Positions 19,040 to 26,802 of a DNA stretch of 29,487 bases are shown piece by piece (within the stretch, counting starts at the first letter, position 1; each line of letters begins with the position of its first letter). Under the pieces are notes generated by a model that was not told the DNA's origin, made no database searches, and saw only the letters and a program-made list of their open reading frames with translations. Location of the stretch: positions 1-29,487 of the forward strand of contig CAZEVY010000067.1 in the NCBI GenBank assembly GCA_964515555.1, given 5' to 3'. The DNA is from CAZEVY01 sp964515555 (GTDB lineage: Bacteria; Acidobacteriota; Terriglobia; Bryobacterales; Bryobacteraceae). The translations under genes and the position numbers were made by a program.

Positions 19040-19138
19040 TATCATCGGTTCATGGTGTGTCCTGAGAGCCGCGCTGTACCAAAACCGCACGCACAGTTTG
19101 AAAGGGGTTCTATGGAGACGGGTCTGTTTTCGTGCTGA
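19040..19138 (+). CDS. possible 28-residue leaderless small ORF
   Basis: An ATG at 19052 opens a 28-codon frame ending at TGA 19136-19138; the feature includes TATCAT (19040-19045), which is exactly six bases before the ATG, the same spacing seen at three convincing starts in the window. The peptide (start MVCPESR, end GLFSC) has no recognised motif and two cysteines. It fills most of the 139-base space between the cyclophilin and the peptidase. The frame could easily be chance. Confidence 0.2.
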   Translation, partial: YHRFMVCPESRAVPKPHAQFERGSMETGLFSC

Positions 19139-19146
19139 TTCCGCGC

Positions 19147-19152
19147 CATAAT
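19147..19152 (+). promoter_or_regulatory. -10 element of the peptidase gene
   Basis: CATAAT, one mismatch from consensus, lies six bases before the ATG at 19159 and selects that codon over the GTG at 19132, which lies upstream of the promoter element. The resulting mRNA would be leaderless. Confidence 0.45.
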
Positions 19153-19158
19153 CTGCCA

Positions 19159-21261
19159 ATGCCACTTGGTGTATCGCCGATCCTGCTGCTAACCCTGATG
19201 ACCGCACTCAAAGCCAACGAACCGCCCAAGCCACCCGTCGCCAGGAAGATCCCCAAGACCGATGTGCTCCACGGCGACAAGCGTGTCGACGATTATTTCT
19301 GGCTGCGCGAGCGCGCCAATCCCGACGTCAGGGCGTACCTCTCCGCCGAGAACGACTACGCCAAAGCCGTCCTCAAGCACACCGAGCCGCTCCAGAAAGC
19401 GCTCTACGACGAGCTGCTCGGGCGCATCAAGCAGACCGACCTAAGCGTCCCCTACCGCAAGCGCGGCTACTGGTATTACTCGCGCACCGAGGAAGGCAAG
19501 CAGTACCCGATCCACTGCCGCAAACAGGGCAGCCTCGAAGGCGCCGAGAAGGTCGTAATCGACCTCAACGAGCTCGCCAAGGGCGAGCGCTTCATGAGCC
19601 TCGGCGTCTACGAGGTCAGCGACGATGACAACCTGTTGCTCTACTCAACCGACAACATCGGCTTCCGGCAATACAAGCTCTGGATGAAGGACCTGCGAAG
19701 CGGCGCAGTCACCGGCCCCATCGCCGAGAAGGTGGTCGACGCCGCCTGGGCCGCCGACAACCGGACCGTCTTCTACACCGTCGAGGATCACGCCAAGCGG
19801 TCGTATCGGCTGTATCGGCATCAGTCCGGCTCCACCGCCCACGACCTGGTGTTCGAGGAGAAGGACGAGCGCTTCCGAATCTCGGTCGACCGCACGCGCA
19901 GCCTCAAGTTCCTCCTGCTCGCCTCCGACTCCCATACCGCGAGCGAGGTTCGCTACCTGGCCGCCTCCGATCCGCGCGGCGACTGGAAGCTCATCCAGCA
20001 GCGCGAGGCCGATCACGAGTACGACGTCGACCATCATGGCGACCGCTTCTACATCCGCACCAACTCCGGCGGCCGCAATTTCCGGCTGGTCTCGGCGCCG
20101 GTGGCGAATCCCGCCAAGGCGAACTGGACCGAAGTCGTCCCGCACCGCGCGAGCGTGATGCTCACGGGGATGTCGTTCTTCGCGAATCACTACGTGCTGA
20201 CCGAACGCGAGGACGCGCTGCCGCACCTGCGGGTCACCGATCTGCGGTCCGGCCGGACGCACCGCATCGCGATGCCGGAGCAGGCGTATTCCGCCTTTCC
20301 GTCGGCGAACCCGGAATTCGAGACGACGGCGTTCCGCTATTCTTATCAGTCGTTCACCACGCCGATGTCTGTCTTCGAATACGAGCTCGACAAGCGCAGC
20401 GCGACGCTGCTGAAGCGCACCGAGGTCCTGGGCGGCTACAACCCCGGCGATTACGCCTCCGAGCGCCTGTGGGCGAAGGCCGCCGACGGCGCACGCATCC
20501 CGATCTCGCTGGTCTACCGCAAGGGCTTCCGGCTCGACGGCAAGGCCGGCATGCTGCTCTACGCCTACGGCTCTTACGGGTCTTCGATGTCGGTCTCGTT
20601 CAGTTCCAACCGGGTCAGCCTGCTCGACCGCGGCATGGTCTACGCGGTGGCCCACATCCGCGGGGGCGCCGACATGGGCAAGGCCTGGCACGACCAGGGC
20701 CGCATGAAGAACAAGCGCAACACCTTCACCGATTTCATCGCCTCGGCCGAACACCTCATTTCGGAAAAATACACTGCGAAGGACCGGCTGGTGATCGAAG
20801 GCGGCAGCGCGGGAGGCCTGTTGATGGGCGCGGTCGCCAACATGCGCCCGGATCTGTTCAAGGCAGTGATCTCGCACGTGCCGTTCGTCGACGTGATCAA
20901 CACGATGCTCGACGAATCGCTGCCGCTTACCGTCGGCGAGTTCGAGGAGTGGGGCAATCCCAAGAAGAAGGACGAGTACGATTACATGAAGACGTACTGT
21001 CCCTACAGCAACCTGGACGGCCGGGCCTACCCGGCGATGCTCGTGAAGACCAGCTTCGACGACAGCCAGGTGATGTACTGGGAGCCCGCCAAATACGTCG
21101 CCAAGATGCGGACGCTGAAGACCGACAACAACCCGCTGCTGTTCATCACCAACCTGGCGGGCGGGCATGGCGGATCGTCGGGCCGCTACGACCGCCTCAA
21201 GGAGATCGCGCTCGACTACGCGTTCATCCTCTGGCAGTTGGGGCTGGCGCCGGTCAAGTAG
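19159..21261 (+). CDS. exported oligopeptidase B-like serine peptidase (S9A)
   Basis: A 700-residue S9A peptidase. Residues 1-20 look like a signal peptide (PILLLTLMTALKANEP). The N-terminal beta-propeller spans about 70-400 and the alpha/beta-hydrolase domain about 410-700. The catalytic triad is S550 in GGSAGG, D635 in SFDDSQVMYWEP, and H670 in GGHGGSSGR. The segment DESLPLTVGEFEEWGNP and the DSQVMYWEPAKYVAKMR motif are closer to oligopeptidase B than to prolyl oligopeptidase, suggesting cleavage of short peptides after basic residues. Oligopeptidase B is usually cytoplasmic, so the signal peptide is notable. It is followed after four bases by a metallophosphoesterase gene. Confidence 0.88.
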   Translation: MPLGVSPILLLTLMTALKANEPPKPPVARKIPKTDVLHGDKRVDDYFWLRERANPDVRAYLSAENDYAKAVLKHTEPLQKALYDELLGRIKQTDLSVPYRKRGYWYYSRTEEGKQYPIHCRKQGSLEGAEKVVIDLNELAKGERFMSLGVYEVSDDDNLLLYSTDNIGFRQYKLWMKDLRSGAVTGPIAEKVVDAAWAADNRTVFYTVEDHAKRSYRLYRHQSGSTAHDLVFEEKDERFRISVDRTRSLKFLLLASDSHTASEVRYLAASDPRGDWKLIQQREADHEYDVDHHGDRFYIRTNSGGRNFRLVSAPVANPAKANWTEVVPHRASVMLTGMSFFANHYVLTEREDALPHLRVTDLRSGRTHRIAMPEQAYSAFPSANPEFETTAFRYSYQSFTTPMSVFEYELDKRSATLLKRTEVLGGYNPGDYASERLWAKAADGARIPISLVYRKGFRLDGKAGMLLYAYGSYGSSMSVSFSSNRVSLLDRGMVYAVAHIRGGADMGKAWHDQGRMKNKRNTFTDFIASAEHLISEKYTAKDRLVIEGGSAGGLLMGAVANMRPDLFKAVISHVPFVDVINTMLDESLPLTVGEFEEWGNPKKKDEYDYMKTYCPYSNLDGRAYPAMLVKTSFDDSQVMYWEPAKYVAKMRTLKTDNNPLLFITNLAGGHGGSSGRYDRLKEIALDYAFILWQLGLAPVK

Positions 21262-21265
21262 TTGC

Positions 21266-22408
21266 ATGGATCAACCGTTCTGGAAAATCCCCGAAGCCCT
21301 CACGCTCGTGCCGGCCATCCTGATTCAGTGGATGCTGGCGCGCCTGGTGATCGGCTGGGCGCCCGTGGCGCAGTCGCCCGCGCGGCGCCGCATGGTCTGG
21401 TTCGTTTTCGGCTTCATCGCCGCCTGGCTCTTCTTCGGACTGGCGTTCATGATGCTCTATCGCGCCGGCCTGATCGCCTACTCCTGGCCGATGCTGTGGA
21501 TTCGCGCCGGCGCGCTGTTGTGGGCGATCGCCTCGGCGGGGATTCTGGCGGTCGCGCTGCTGCTGCGCGTGACGCCGGGATTCGACCCGTCGCGCCGCCG
21601 CGTTCTTGGCGCGGCGTTGGCGGCGCCCGTGGCGGCGGTCGGCTACGGCGTCTTCATCGAACGCACGCGGTTCCGGTTGCGCGAGGTCGACCTGCCGGTT
21701 CCGGGCCTGCCCAAGGACCTGGCGGGACTGCGCCTCGCCCAGATCAGCGACATACACCTGAGTCCTTACCTGAGCGCCCGCGAACTGGCCCGCGCGGTCG
21801 CCCTGGCCAACGAGACGCGTCCGCACGTCGCGCTCGTCACGGGCGACCTGGTGACCGCGCCGCGCGATCCGCTCGACGACTGCCTCGCGGAACTGGCCAA
21901 GCTCCGCGCCGACGCCGGTGTCTTCGGCTGCATGGGCAATCACGAGGTATTCGTGCGTTGCGAAGCGGAGGCCCAGCGCCGCGGCGCGCGTCTCGGCCTG
22001 CGGTTCCTGCGGCAGGAGTCGGAGTCGCTGCGCTTCGGCGGCGCGCGCGTGAACTTCGCCGGAGTCGACTATCAGCGCAAGGACCAGCCCTACCTGGCCG
22101 GTGCCGAAAGGCTGGTGCGGCCGGGCGAGTTGAACATTCTCCTCTCGCACAACCCCGATGTCTTTCCCGTGGCCTCCGCGCAGGGCTATGATGTAACCAT
22201 CGCCGGGCACACGCACGGCGGGCAGATCACCGTGGAGATTCTGCACCAGTGGGTTAACCTGGCGAGATTCTTTACGCCCTATGTGTACGGGCTGTACCGG
22301 TCGGGGAAATCCTCGATATACGTGACGCGCGGCATCGGGACGGTGGGAATCCCGCTGAGGACGGGCGCCCCGCCGGAGATCGCTCTCGTTCGCCTGTGCG
22401 CTACCTGA
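21266..22408 (+). CDS. membrane-anchored metallophosphoesterase, YkuE-like
   Basis: A 380-residue protein from ATG 21266, four bases after the peptidase stop. Three membrane segments (about 12-30, 44-66 and 80-101) are followed by an RRR-VLGAALAAPVAAVGYG stretch (110-128) that may be a fourth segment or a Tat-like signal. The phosphoesterase domain carries D162 and H164 (SDIHLS), D194 (TGDLV), N225 and H226 (GNHE) and a late AGHTHGGQ motif, the complete two-metal site. YkuE/LpxG-like proteins of this type act at the outer membrane-facing side of the inner membrane, some on UDP-diacylglucosamine; the substrate here is unknown. The last 13 bases overlap the next gene. Confidence 0.87.
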   Translation: MDQPFWKIPEALTLVPAILIQWMLARLVIGWAPVAQSPARRRMVWFVFGFIAAWLFFGLAFMMLYRAGLIAYSWPMLWIRAGALLWAIASAGILAVALLLRVTPGFDPSRRRVLGAALAAPVAAVGYGVFIERTRFRLREVDLPVPGLPKDLAGLRLAQISDIHLSPYLSARELARAVALANETRPHVALVTGDLVTAPRDPLDDCLAELAKLRADAGVFGCMGNHEVFVRCEAEAQRRGARLGLRFLRQESESLRFGGARVNFAGVDYQRKDQPYLAGAERLVRPGELNILLSHNPDVFPVASAQGYDVTIAGHTHGGQITVEILHQWVNLARFFTPYVYGLYRSGKSSIYVTRGIGTVGIPLRTGAPPEIALVRLCAT

Positions 22409-23136
22409 TCGTCACCGACATTCATGCCAACTGGGAGGCGCTCGAGGCCGTGCTCGACCGCGCCGGCGGCGCCTACGACAAGGTCGTCTGCTGCGGCGAC
22501 CTGGTCGGTTACGGGGCCGACCCCAACCGCGCCGTCGAATGGGTGCGCGCCAACGCGCAGTGGACCGTGCGCGGCAATCACGACAAGGCCTGCTCGGGCG
22601 GCGAGGACCTGGAGTGGTTCAATCCGCTGGCGCAGGCTTCGGCGCTGTGGACCCAGTCGACGCTGACGCCGGAGAATCTGACCTGGCTCCGCAACCTGCC
22701 CCGCGGACCGATGCTCCTCGGGGGCTTTCAGATTCTCCACGGCTCGCCGCTCGACGAGGACGACTACCTGATTACGCAGACCGACGCCGCGCAACTGGTG
22801 GGGTATCTGGAGACGTCGATTTCGTTTTTCGGGCACACGCATTTGCAGGGCGGCTTCGCGTTCAAGAGGCGCGACGTGCGGCGAATCCCGCAGGTGCCCG
22901 GCTCCGAGGATCGCGGGACGCTGTTTCTCGAGCGCGACCAGCATTGGATGATCAACCCCGGCTCGGTCGGCCAGCCGCGCGACGGCGACCCGCGCGCCGG
23001 CTTCGCGCTCTTCGACGACGAGGAGCGGCTGGTGACGTATCACCGGGTGGATTACGACATCGCCGGGGCGATGACGAAGATTCGCGACGCGGGCCTGCCG
23101 GAGCTTCTGGCGCTGCGGCTGGGCGCGGGGCACTAA
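22396..23136 (+). CDS. cytoplasmic metallophosphoesterase (YfcE/MJ0936-like)
   Basis: A 246-residue soluble protein. The start is GTG 22396, inside the previous gene (13-base overlap), and gives the family N-terminus MRYLIVTDIHAN directly. Metal ligands are D8 and H10 (TDIH), D35 (CGDLVGYG), N61 and H62 (RGNHD), and a GHTH motif. The C-terminal INPGSVGQPRDGDPRAGFAL segment is typical of this family of small phosphodiesterases and nucleotide-cleaving enzymes. Substrate is unknown. The overlap indicates translational coupling with the membrane phosphoesterase, and the peptidase, both phosphoesterases and probably their joint transcript form one unit. Confidence 0.88.
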   Translation: MRYLIVTDIHANWEALEAVLDRAGGAYDKVVCCGDLVGYGADPNRAVEWVRANAQWTVRGNHDKACSGGEDLEWFNPLAQASALWTQSTLTPENLTWLRNLPRGPMLLGGFQILHGSPLDEDDYLITQTDAAQLVGYLETSISFFGHTHLQGGFAFKRRDVRRIPQVPGSEDRGTLFLERDQHWMINPGSVGQPRDGDPRAGFALFDDEERLVTYHRVDYDIAGAMTKIRDAGLPELLALRLGAGH

Positions 23137-23197
23137 GGTCGGCCTTCCCCTCGTCGGCCTTCGAGCCGATCACGGCGCGTCGTCCGCGCCGCGCCCC

Positions 23198-23620
23198 CTA
23201 CCGCTCCCAGGGCCGCCGCGACGGCGCCTGATCGCGATGCTCCAACCGGTCGTAGCGGTGACTCGCGTTCACCGTGCCGAGCGACTCGTGGTACATGCTC
23301 GTGATCCCGAGGCCCTCGCGCAGGTCCTCCAGGAACGCGTGCAGCCCCTTGAGCTGCGACGCCAGCGCCGGGACGCGCTTACCCTTCGGTGTCTCGAACA
23401 CCTTCTGGTACCCGTGGTCGACCAGCTTGGCTATTTCGCCGCCGATCGACGGCCCGGCCTCGGCAACATGAAGAGGCGCCTCGCCGATGACAGCCGCGAA
23501 GCCGCGCCTCGACACGCGCGCGCCTCCGGACCCCGGCCTCACCTCGAAGCCCGCGCGACGCAGCGCGTCGAGACGCTCGGCGAACGACGGCACGTGCGCA
23601 ACGGCGCGACGAAAGAACAT
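23198..23620 (-). CDS. conserved-looking hypothetical protein
   Basis: A 140-residue soluble protein without signal peptide, membrane segment or motif I recognise. Residues 1-130 look folded (mixed alpha/beta, including GGEIAKLVDHGYQKVFETPKGKRVPALA and LHAFLEDLREGLGITSMYHESLG), and the last 15 residues are charged and probably disordered. The reading frame has the codon-position GC pattern of the neighbours and a perfect TATAAT eight bases before the ATG, which supports a real gene. It shares a palindromic promoter with glycerol kinase. No function is proposed. Confidence 0.7.
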   Translation of the reverse strand: MFFRRAVAHVPSFAERLDALRRAGFEVRPGSGGARVSRRGFAAVIGEAPLHVAEAGPSIGGEIAKLVDHGYQKVFETPKGKRVPALASQLKGLHAFLEDLREGLGITSMYHESLGTVNASHRYDRLEHRDQAPSRRPWER

Positions 23621-23642
23621 GCATTGTCATTATAATGCCTCG
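23621..23642. promoter_or_regulatory. 22-base palindromic bidirectional promoter between two leaderless genes
   Basis: The entire space between two divergent start codons is 22 bases. At its centre CATTATAATG (23628-23637) is a perfect palindrome reading TATAAT on both strands: 23631-23636 (+), six bases before the glycerol kinase GTG, and 23634-23629 (-), eight bases before the ATG of the unknown gene. Neither gene has room for a ribosome binding site. Any -35 elements would lie inside the opposite coding sequence. Confidence 0.6.
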
Positions 23643-25069
23643 GTGTACATCCTCTCGCTCGACGAAGGGACCACGTCGGCGCGCGCCGCCGTGTATGACG
23701 CCGAGGGCCGGCGCATCGCGATGGAGTCGCGCCCCATCGATTGCGGATACCCGCAGGCGGGATGGGTCGAACAGGACGCGCGCCTGATCTGGACGGCCCA
23801 GATCGAGGCCGCGCGCGCGGTGCTGGCCTCCTCGCGCGTCCAGGCCGCCGAGGTCGCCGCTATCGGCATCACTAACCAGCGCGAGACGACTATCGTGTGG
23901 GACCGCCGTACGGGCGAGCCTGTCGCGCCGGCGATCGTCTGGCAGTGCCGCCGCACGGCGCCTTTTTGCCAGCAACTGGCGGCGTCCCCGGCGGCGAGCG
24001 AGATTGCTTCGACGACAGGCCTGGTTGTCGACGCGTACTTCTCCGCAAGCAAGATTCGCTGGATTCTCGAGGACGTCCCCGGGGCGCGCGCGCTCGCCGA
24101 AGGCGGCGACCTGCTGTTCGGCAACGTCGACACCTGGCTCATTTGGCGGCTGACCAACGGCGCCGTGCACGCCACCGATCCCTCGAACGCGTCGAGGACG
24201 ATGCTCATGAACCTCGCCACCGGCGACTGGGACCCGGCGATGCTCTCGTTGTTCGGCGTGCCGCGCGCGATGCTGCCGCGCATCGTGCCGTCGAGCGGCG
24301 TGGCGGGCGTCGCCATGAGCGAGCACTTCGGGGGTGAGATTCCGATCGCTGGAATCGCCGGTGACCAACAGGCGGCGTTGGTGGGCCAGGCCTGCTTCCA
24401 CCCGGGGCTGTCGAAGAACACCTACGGCACGGGCTGTTTCGCGCTGATGCACACCGGCCACCACCTGCCGGTTTCGAAGCACCGGCTGCTGGCGACGCGC
24501 GCGGCGGCGACCGCCGATCGCGCCGAGTTCGCCGTCGAGGGCAGCGTATTCATCGCCGGCGCGGCCATTCAGTGGCTCCGCGACCAGCTCGGCGTGCTGG
24601 CCTCGGCGGTGGAGTCGGAGGCGCTCGCCCGGTCGGTCGACGACGCCGGCGGGGTCCACTTCGTGCCGGCCTTCGTCGGACTGGGGGCACCGCACTGGGA
24701 CCCGGATGCGCGCGGCATGATCTCAGGCATCACGCGCGCGACGACGCGGGCGCACATCGCCAGAGCGGCACTGGAGAGCATCGCCTACCAGACGCGCGAG
24801 CTGGTGGAAGCCATGGAGGCCGATGCCGGCGAGCTGTTGCGCGAGCTGCGGGTCGACGGCGGCGCCGCCGCCAACGATTTCCTGATGCAGTTCCAGGCGG
24901 ACATTCTGGGGCGCCGCATCGCGCGGCCGGCCGACATCGAGACCACGGCCCTGGGTGCGGCGTACCTGGCGGGCCTTGCAGTCGGGTTCTGGAAGAACGT
25001 CGGGGAGGTGGAGGGTTTTTGGCGGGTCGAGCGGGCCTTCGAGCCGCGGATGCCGCACGAGCGCCGCGA
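23643..25069 (+). CDS. glpK: glycerol kinase, 3' end lost in assembly gap
   Basis: The enzyme phosphorylates glycerol to sn-glycerol 3-phosphate with ATP in the cytoplasm. The start GTG at 23643 gives the family N-terminus YILSLDEGTTSARA with the phosphate-binding loop. R80 and E81 (NQRET), the GNVDTWLIWRLT and TDPSNASRTML segments, and the catalytic D241 (GIAGDQQAAL) are all present, along with GTGCFAL and the C-terminal VDGGAAANDFLMQFQAD motif. The visible 475 codons end at a region aligning near residue 480 of the usual 500, so about 20-25 residues and the stop are in the N run. It is divergent from the unknown gene at 23620. No glycerol transporter or glycerol-3-phosphate dehydrogenase is visible nearby. 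Confidence 0.93.
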
Positions 25070-25169
25070 NNNNNNNNNNNNNNNNNNNNNNNNNNNNNNN
25101 NNNNNNNNNNNNNNNNNNNNNNNNNNNNNNNNNNNNNNNNNNNNNNNNNNNNNNNNNNNNNNNNNNNNN
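25070..25169. other. assembly gap of exactly 100 N
   Basis: A run of 100 undetermined bases, the conventional length for a gap of unknown size. It hides the end of glycerol kinase and the start of the following secreted protein, including at least the signal peptide and most of one CHRD domain, which need several hundred bases. Confidence 0.98.
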
Positions 25170-26801
25170 CGCGGCCAGCTCGTGCGCGCCGAGCATACCG
25201 TGCTGATGGGCTTCATGAACGGGGCCAACGAGGTTCCGCCGATCACCAACGCCGAGAGAGACGCCACGGGGGTCGCCAACGTGCAGGTTTGGGTCACTCG
25301 CGATCCGCGCACGTTCGCGGTGGATAGCGCGACCGTGCTGTTCGATGTCGACTACACCTTCCCGGGGCTGACGACGTTCCAGGGATTGCACATCCATAAC
25401 AACGTCGCCGGCGTGAACGGTGCTGTGCGCATCGACACGGGCATCGGCGCGGGAGCCCGCAGCGTGCAGTCCGCCGAGAATGGTGTCGGGAATCTGCGCC
25501 GCGTGGTCGAGGCGACGACGTTCATACCGGACGCGCTGGTGGTGTACGACAACCTGTTCTATAACCCGCAGGCCGCCTACATCAACCTGCACACTCCTAC
25601 GAATGCGGGTGGCGCGATCCGCGCACAGCTTCGCAAGACCGATAAGTACGTCTTTCCGGTCTCGATGACCACCTCCAAGGAAGTTCCGCCCGTGACCGAC
25701 ATCGAAGCGTCGGGCGAGGCGGTCGTCCAGGTGAATACCGTGCGAGGCGCCAACGGCGACGTCGCCGCGGCGGTTGTCACCTTCAACGTGAATCACAGGC
25801 TGCCGGGCGCCGCCGAGTTCGTCGGGCTGCACATTCACGACGGTTTGGCGACGGCGACGGGTCCGGTCCGCGTCGACAGCGGCATCAGCGGCGCCAACCC
25901 CACGCCGACCTCCACGGGCTTCGGCAATATTCACATCAGCCGAATCTTCACGTCGGCGAACTCGCTGGCGACCATCAACTCGCTGCTGCGGAACCCGGAG
26001 AATCACTATCTGAATCTGCACACGCGCACTCACGGATCGGGCTTGGTGCGATCGCAGCTTCGAAACACGAACGCGAATCTGCCCCGCGTGATCGACGTGA
26101 TCAACGCGGTCAGCGACCCCACGCTGCGCACTGCGGGTAACGGGGGTCTGATGACGGTGTTTGGCAGCGATCTCTTCAAGGTCGCCGGGAACCTCGACGG
26201 CGTGCTGGCGGCGTCGGCCCCGGCTTCGCTGAACGGCTCCAGCGTCGCGATCGGCGGCCGTAACGCGCCCATCTTCGCGATGGGCAGCGATTCGCCGGGG
26301 AGCGGCTGGATGGTGGTGCAGGTTCCTTACGACGCGCCCGCCGGGAGCCAGCCGCTGGTCGTTACCAATTCGAACGGCGCGGGTCCGGCGTTCAACGTGA
26401 CGGTCGCTGCAGCCGCTCCGGGGATCTTCTTCGACAGCGAGGGCGGAATCGTGTTTCAGCTCGCGAGTGCGGCGAGTCTCGCGGGTGCGCAGCTTGTGCG
26501 CGCGTCGGCGCCCGCGACGGCGGGCAGCACGCTCGCGGTTCTGACCACGGGAGTCGGTGCGACCACGCCGGCGCTGGTGGCCGGGACCTTCGTGCCCGGT
26601 GACACGGTGTTCGCAACGGCGGGCGTACAGGTGACGCTCGGCGGGCGGACCATCACGCCGCTGGCGACGGTCGCCGTGCCCGGATTCTTCGGGCTGAACG
26701 CGGTGGTGTTCAGCGTGCCTGCGGGACTGACGGGAAACACGCAGCTTTCGGTGAGCCAGGGCGGCGCGCGGTCGAACACGGTGACGATCGCGCTGAGGTA
26801 G
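25170..26801 (+). CDS. secreted CHRD-repeat protein with TIGR03437-type C-terminal domain, 5' partial
   Basis: The 543 visible residues begin inside a repeat: RGQLVRAE is the usual end of a CHRD domain. Two full CHRD repeats follow (about 8-155 and 157-300), each with NEVPP or KEVPP near its start, a central GLHIH motif and a NLHT motif near its end. Residues about 305-543 match the C-terminal domain typical of Solibacter secreted proteins, with VINAVSDP, APIFAMGS, a VQVPYDAPAGSQPLVV strand pattern and a terminal SNTVTIALR. CHRD domains are named after chordin and are probably beta-sandwich adhesion or binding modules. The protein is expected to be extracellular or surface-bound, but its signal peptide is in the gap. 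The stop is one base from the opposing gene. Confidence 0.85.
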   Translation, partial: RGQLVRAEHTVLMGFMNGANEVPPITNAERDATGVANVQVWVTRDPRTFAVDSATVLFDVDYTFPGLTTFQGLHIHNNVAGVNGAVRIDTGIGAGARSVQSAENGVGNLRRVVEATTFIPDALVVYDNLFYNPQAAYINLHTPTNAGGAIRAQLRKTDKYVFPVSMTTSKEVPPVTDIEASGEAVVQVNTVRGANGDVAAAVVTFNVNHRLPGAAEFVGLHIHDGLATATGPVRVDSGISGANPTPTSTGFGNIHISRIFTSANSLATINSLLRNPENHYLNLHTRTHGSGLVRSQLRNTNANLPRVIDVINAVSDPTLRTAGNGGLMTVFGSDLFKVAGNLDGVLAASAPASLNGSSVAIGGRNAPIFAMGSDSPGSGWMVVQVPYDAPAGSQPLVVTNSNGAGPAFNVTVAAAAPGIFFDSEGGIVFQLASAASLAGAQLVRASAPATAGSTLAVLTTGVGATTPALVAGTFVPGDTVFATAGVQVTLGGRTITPLATVAVPGFFGLNAVVFSVPAGLTGNTQLSVSQGGARSNTVTIALR

Positions 26802-26802
26802 C

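Noticed and set aside
19132..19158. GTG at 19132 as start of the peptidase
   Set aside because: It lies upstream of the CATAAT promoter element; ATG 19159 gives a better signal peptide.
23154..23169. TCGGC/GCCGA stem between two convergent genes as a terminator
   Set aside because: Only five base pairs and no T tract on either strand; could occur by chance in GC-rich DNA.
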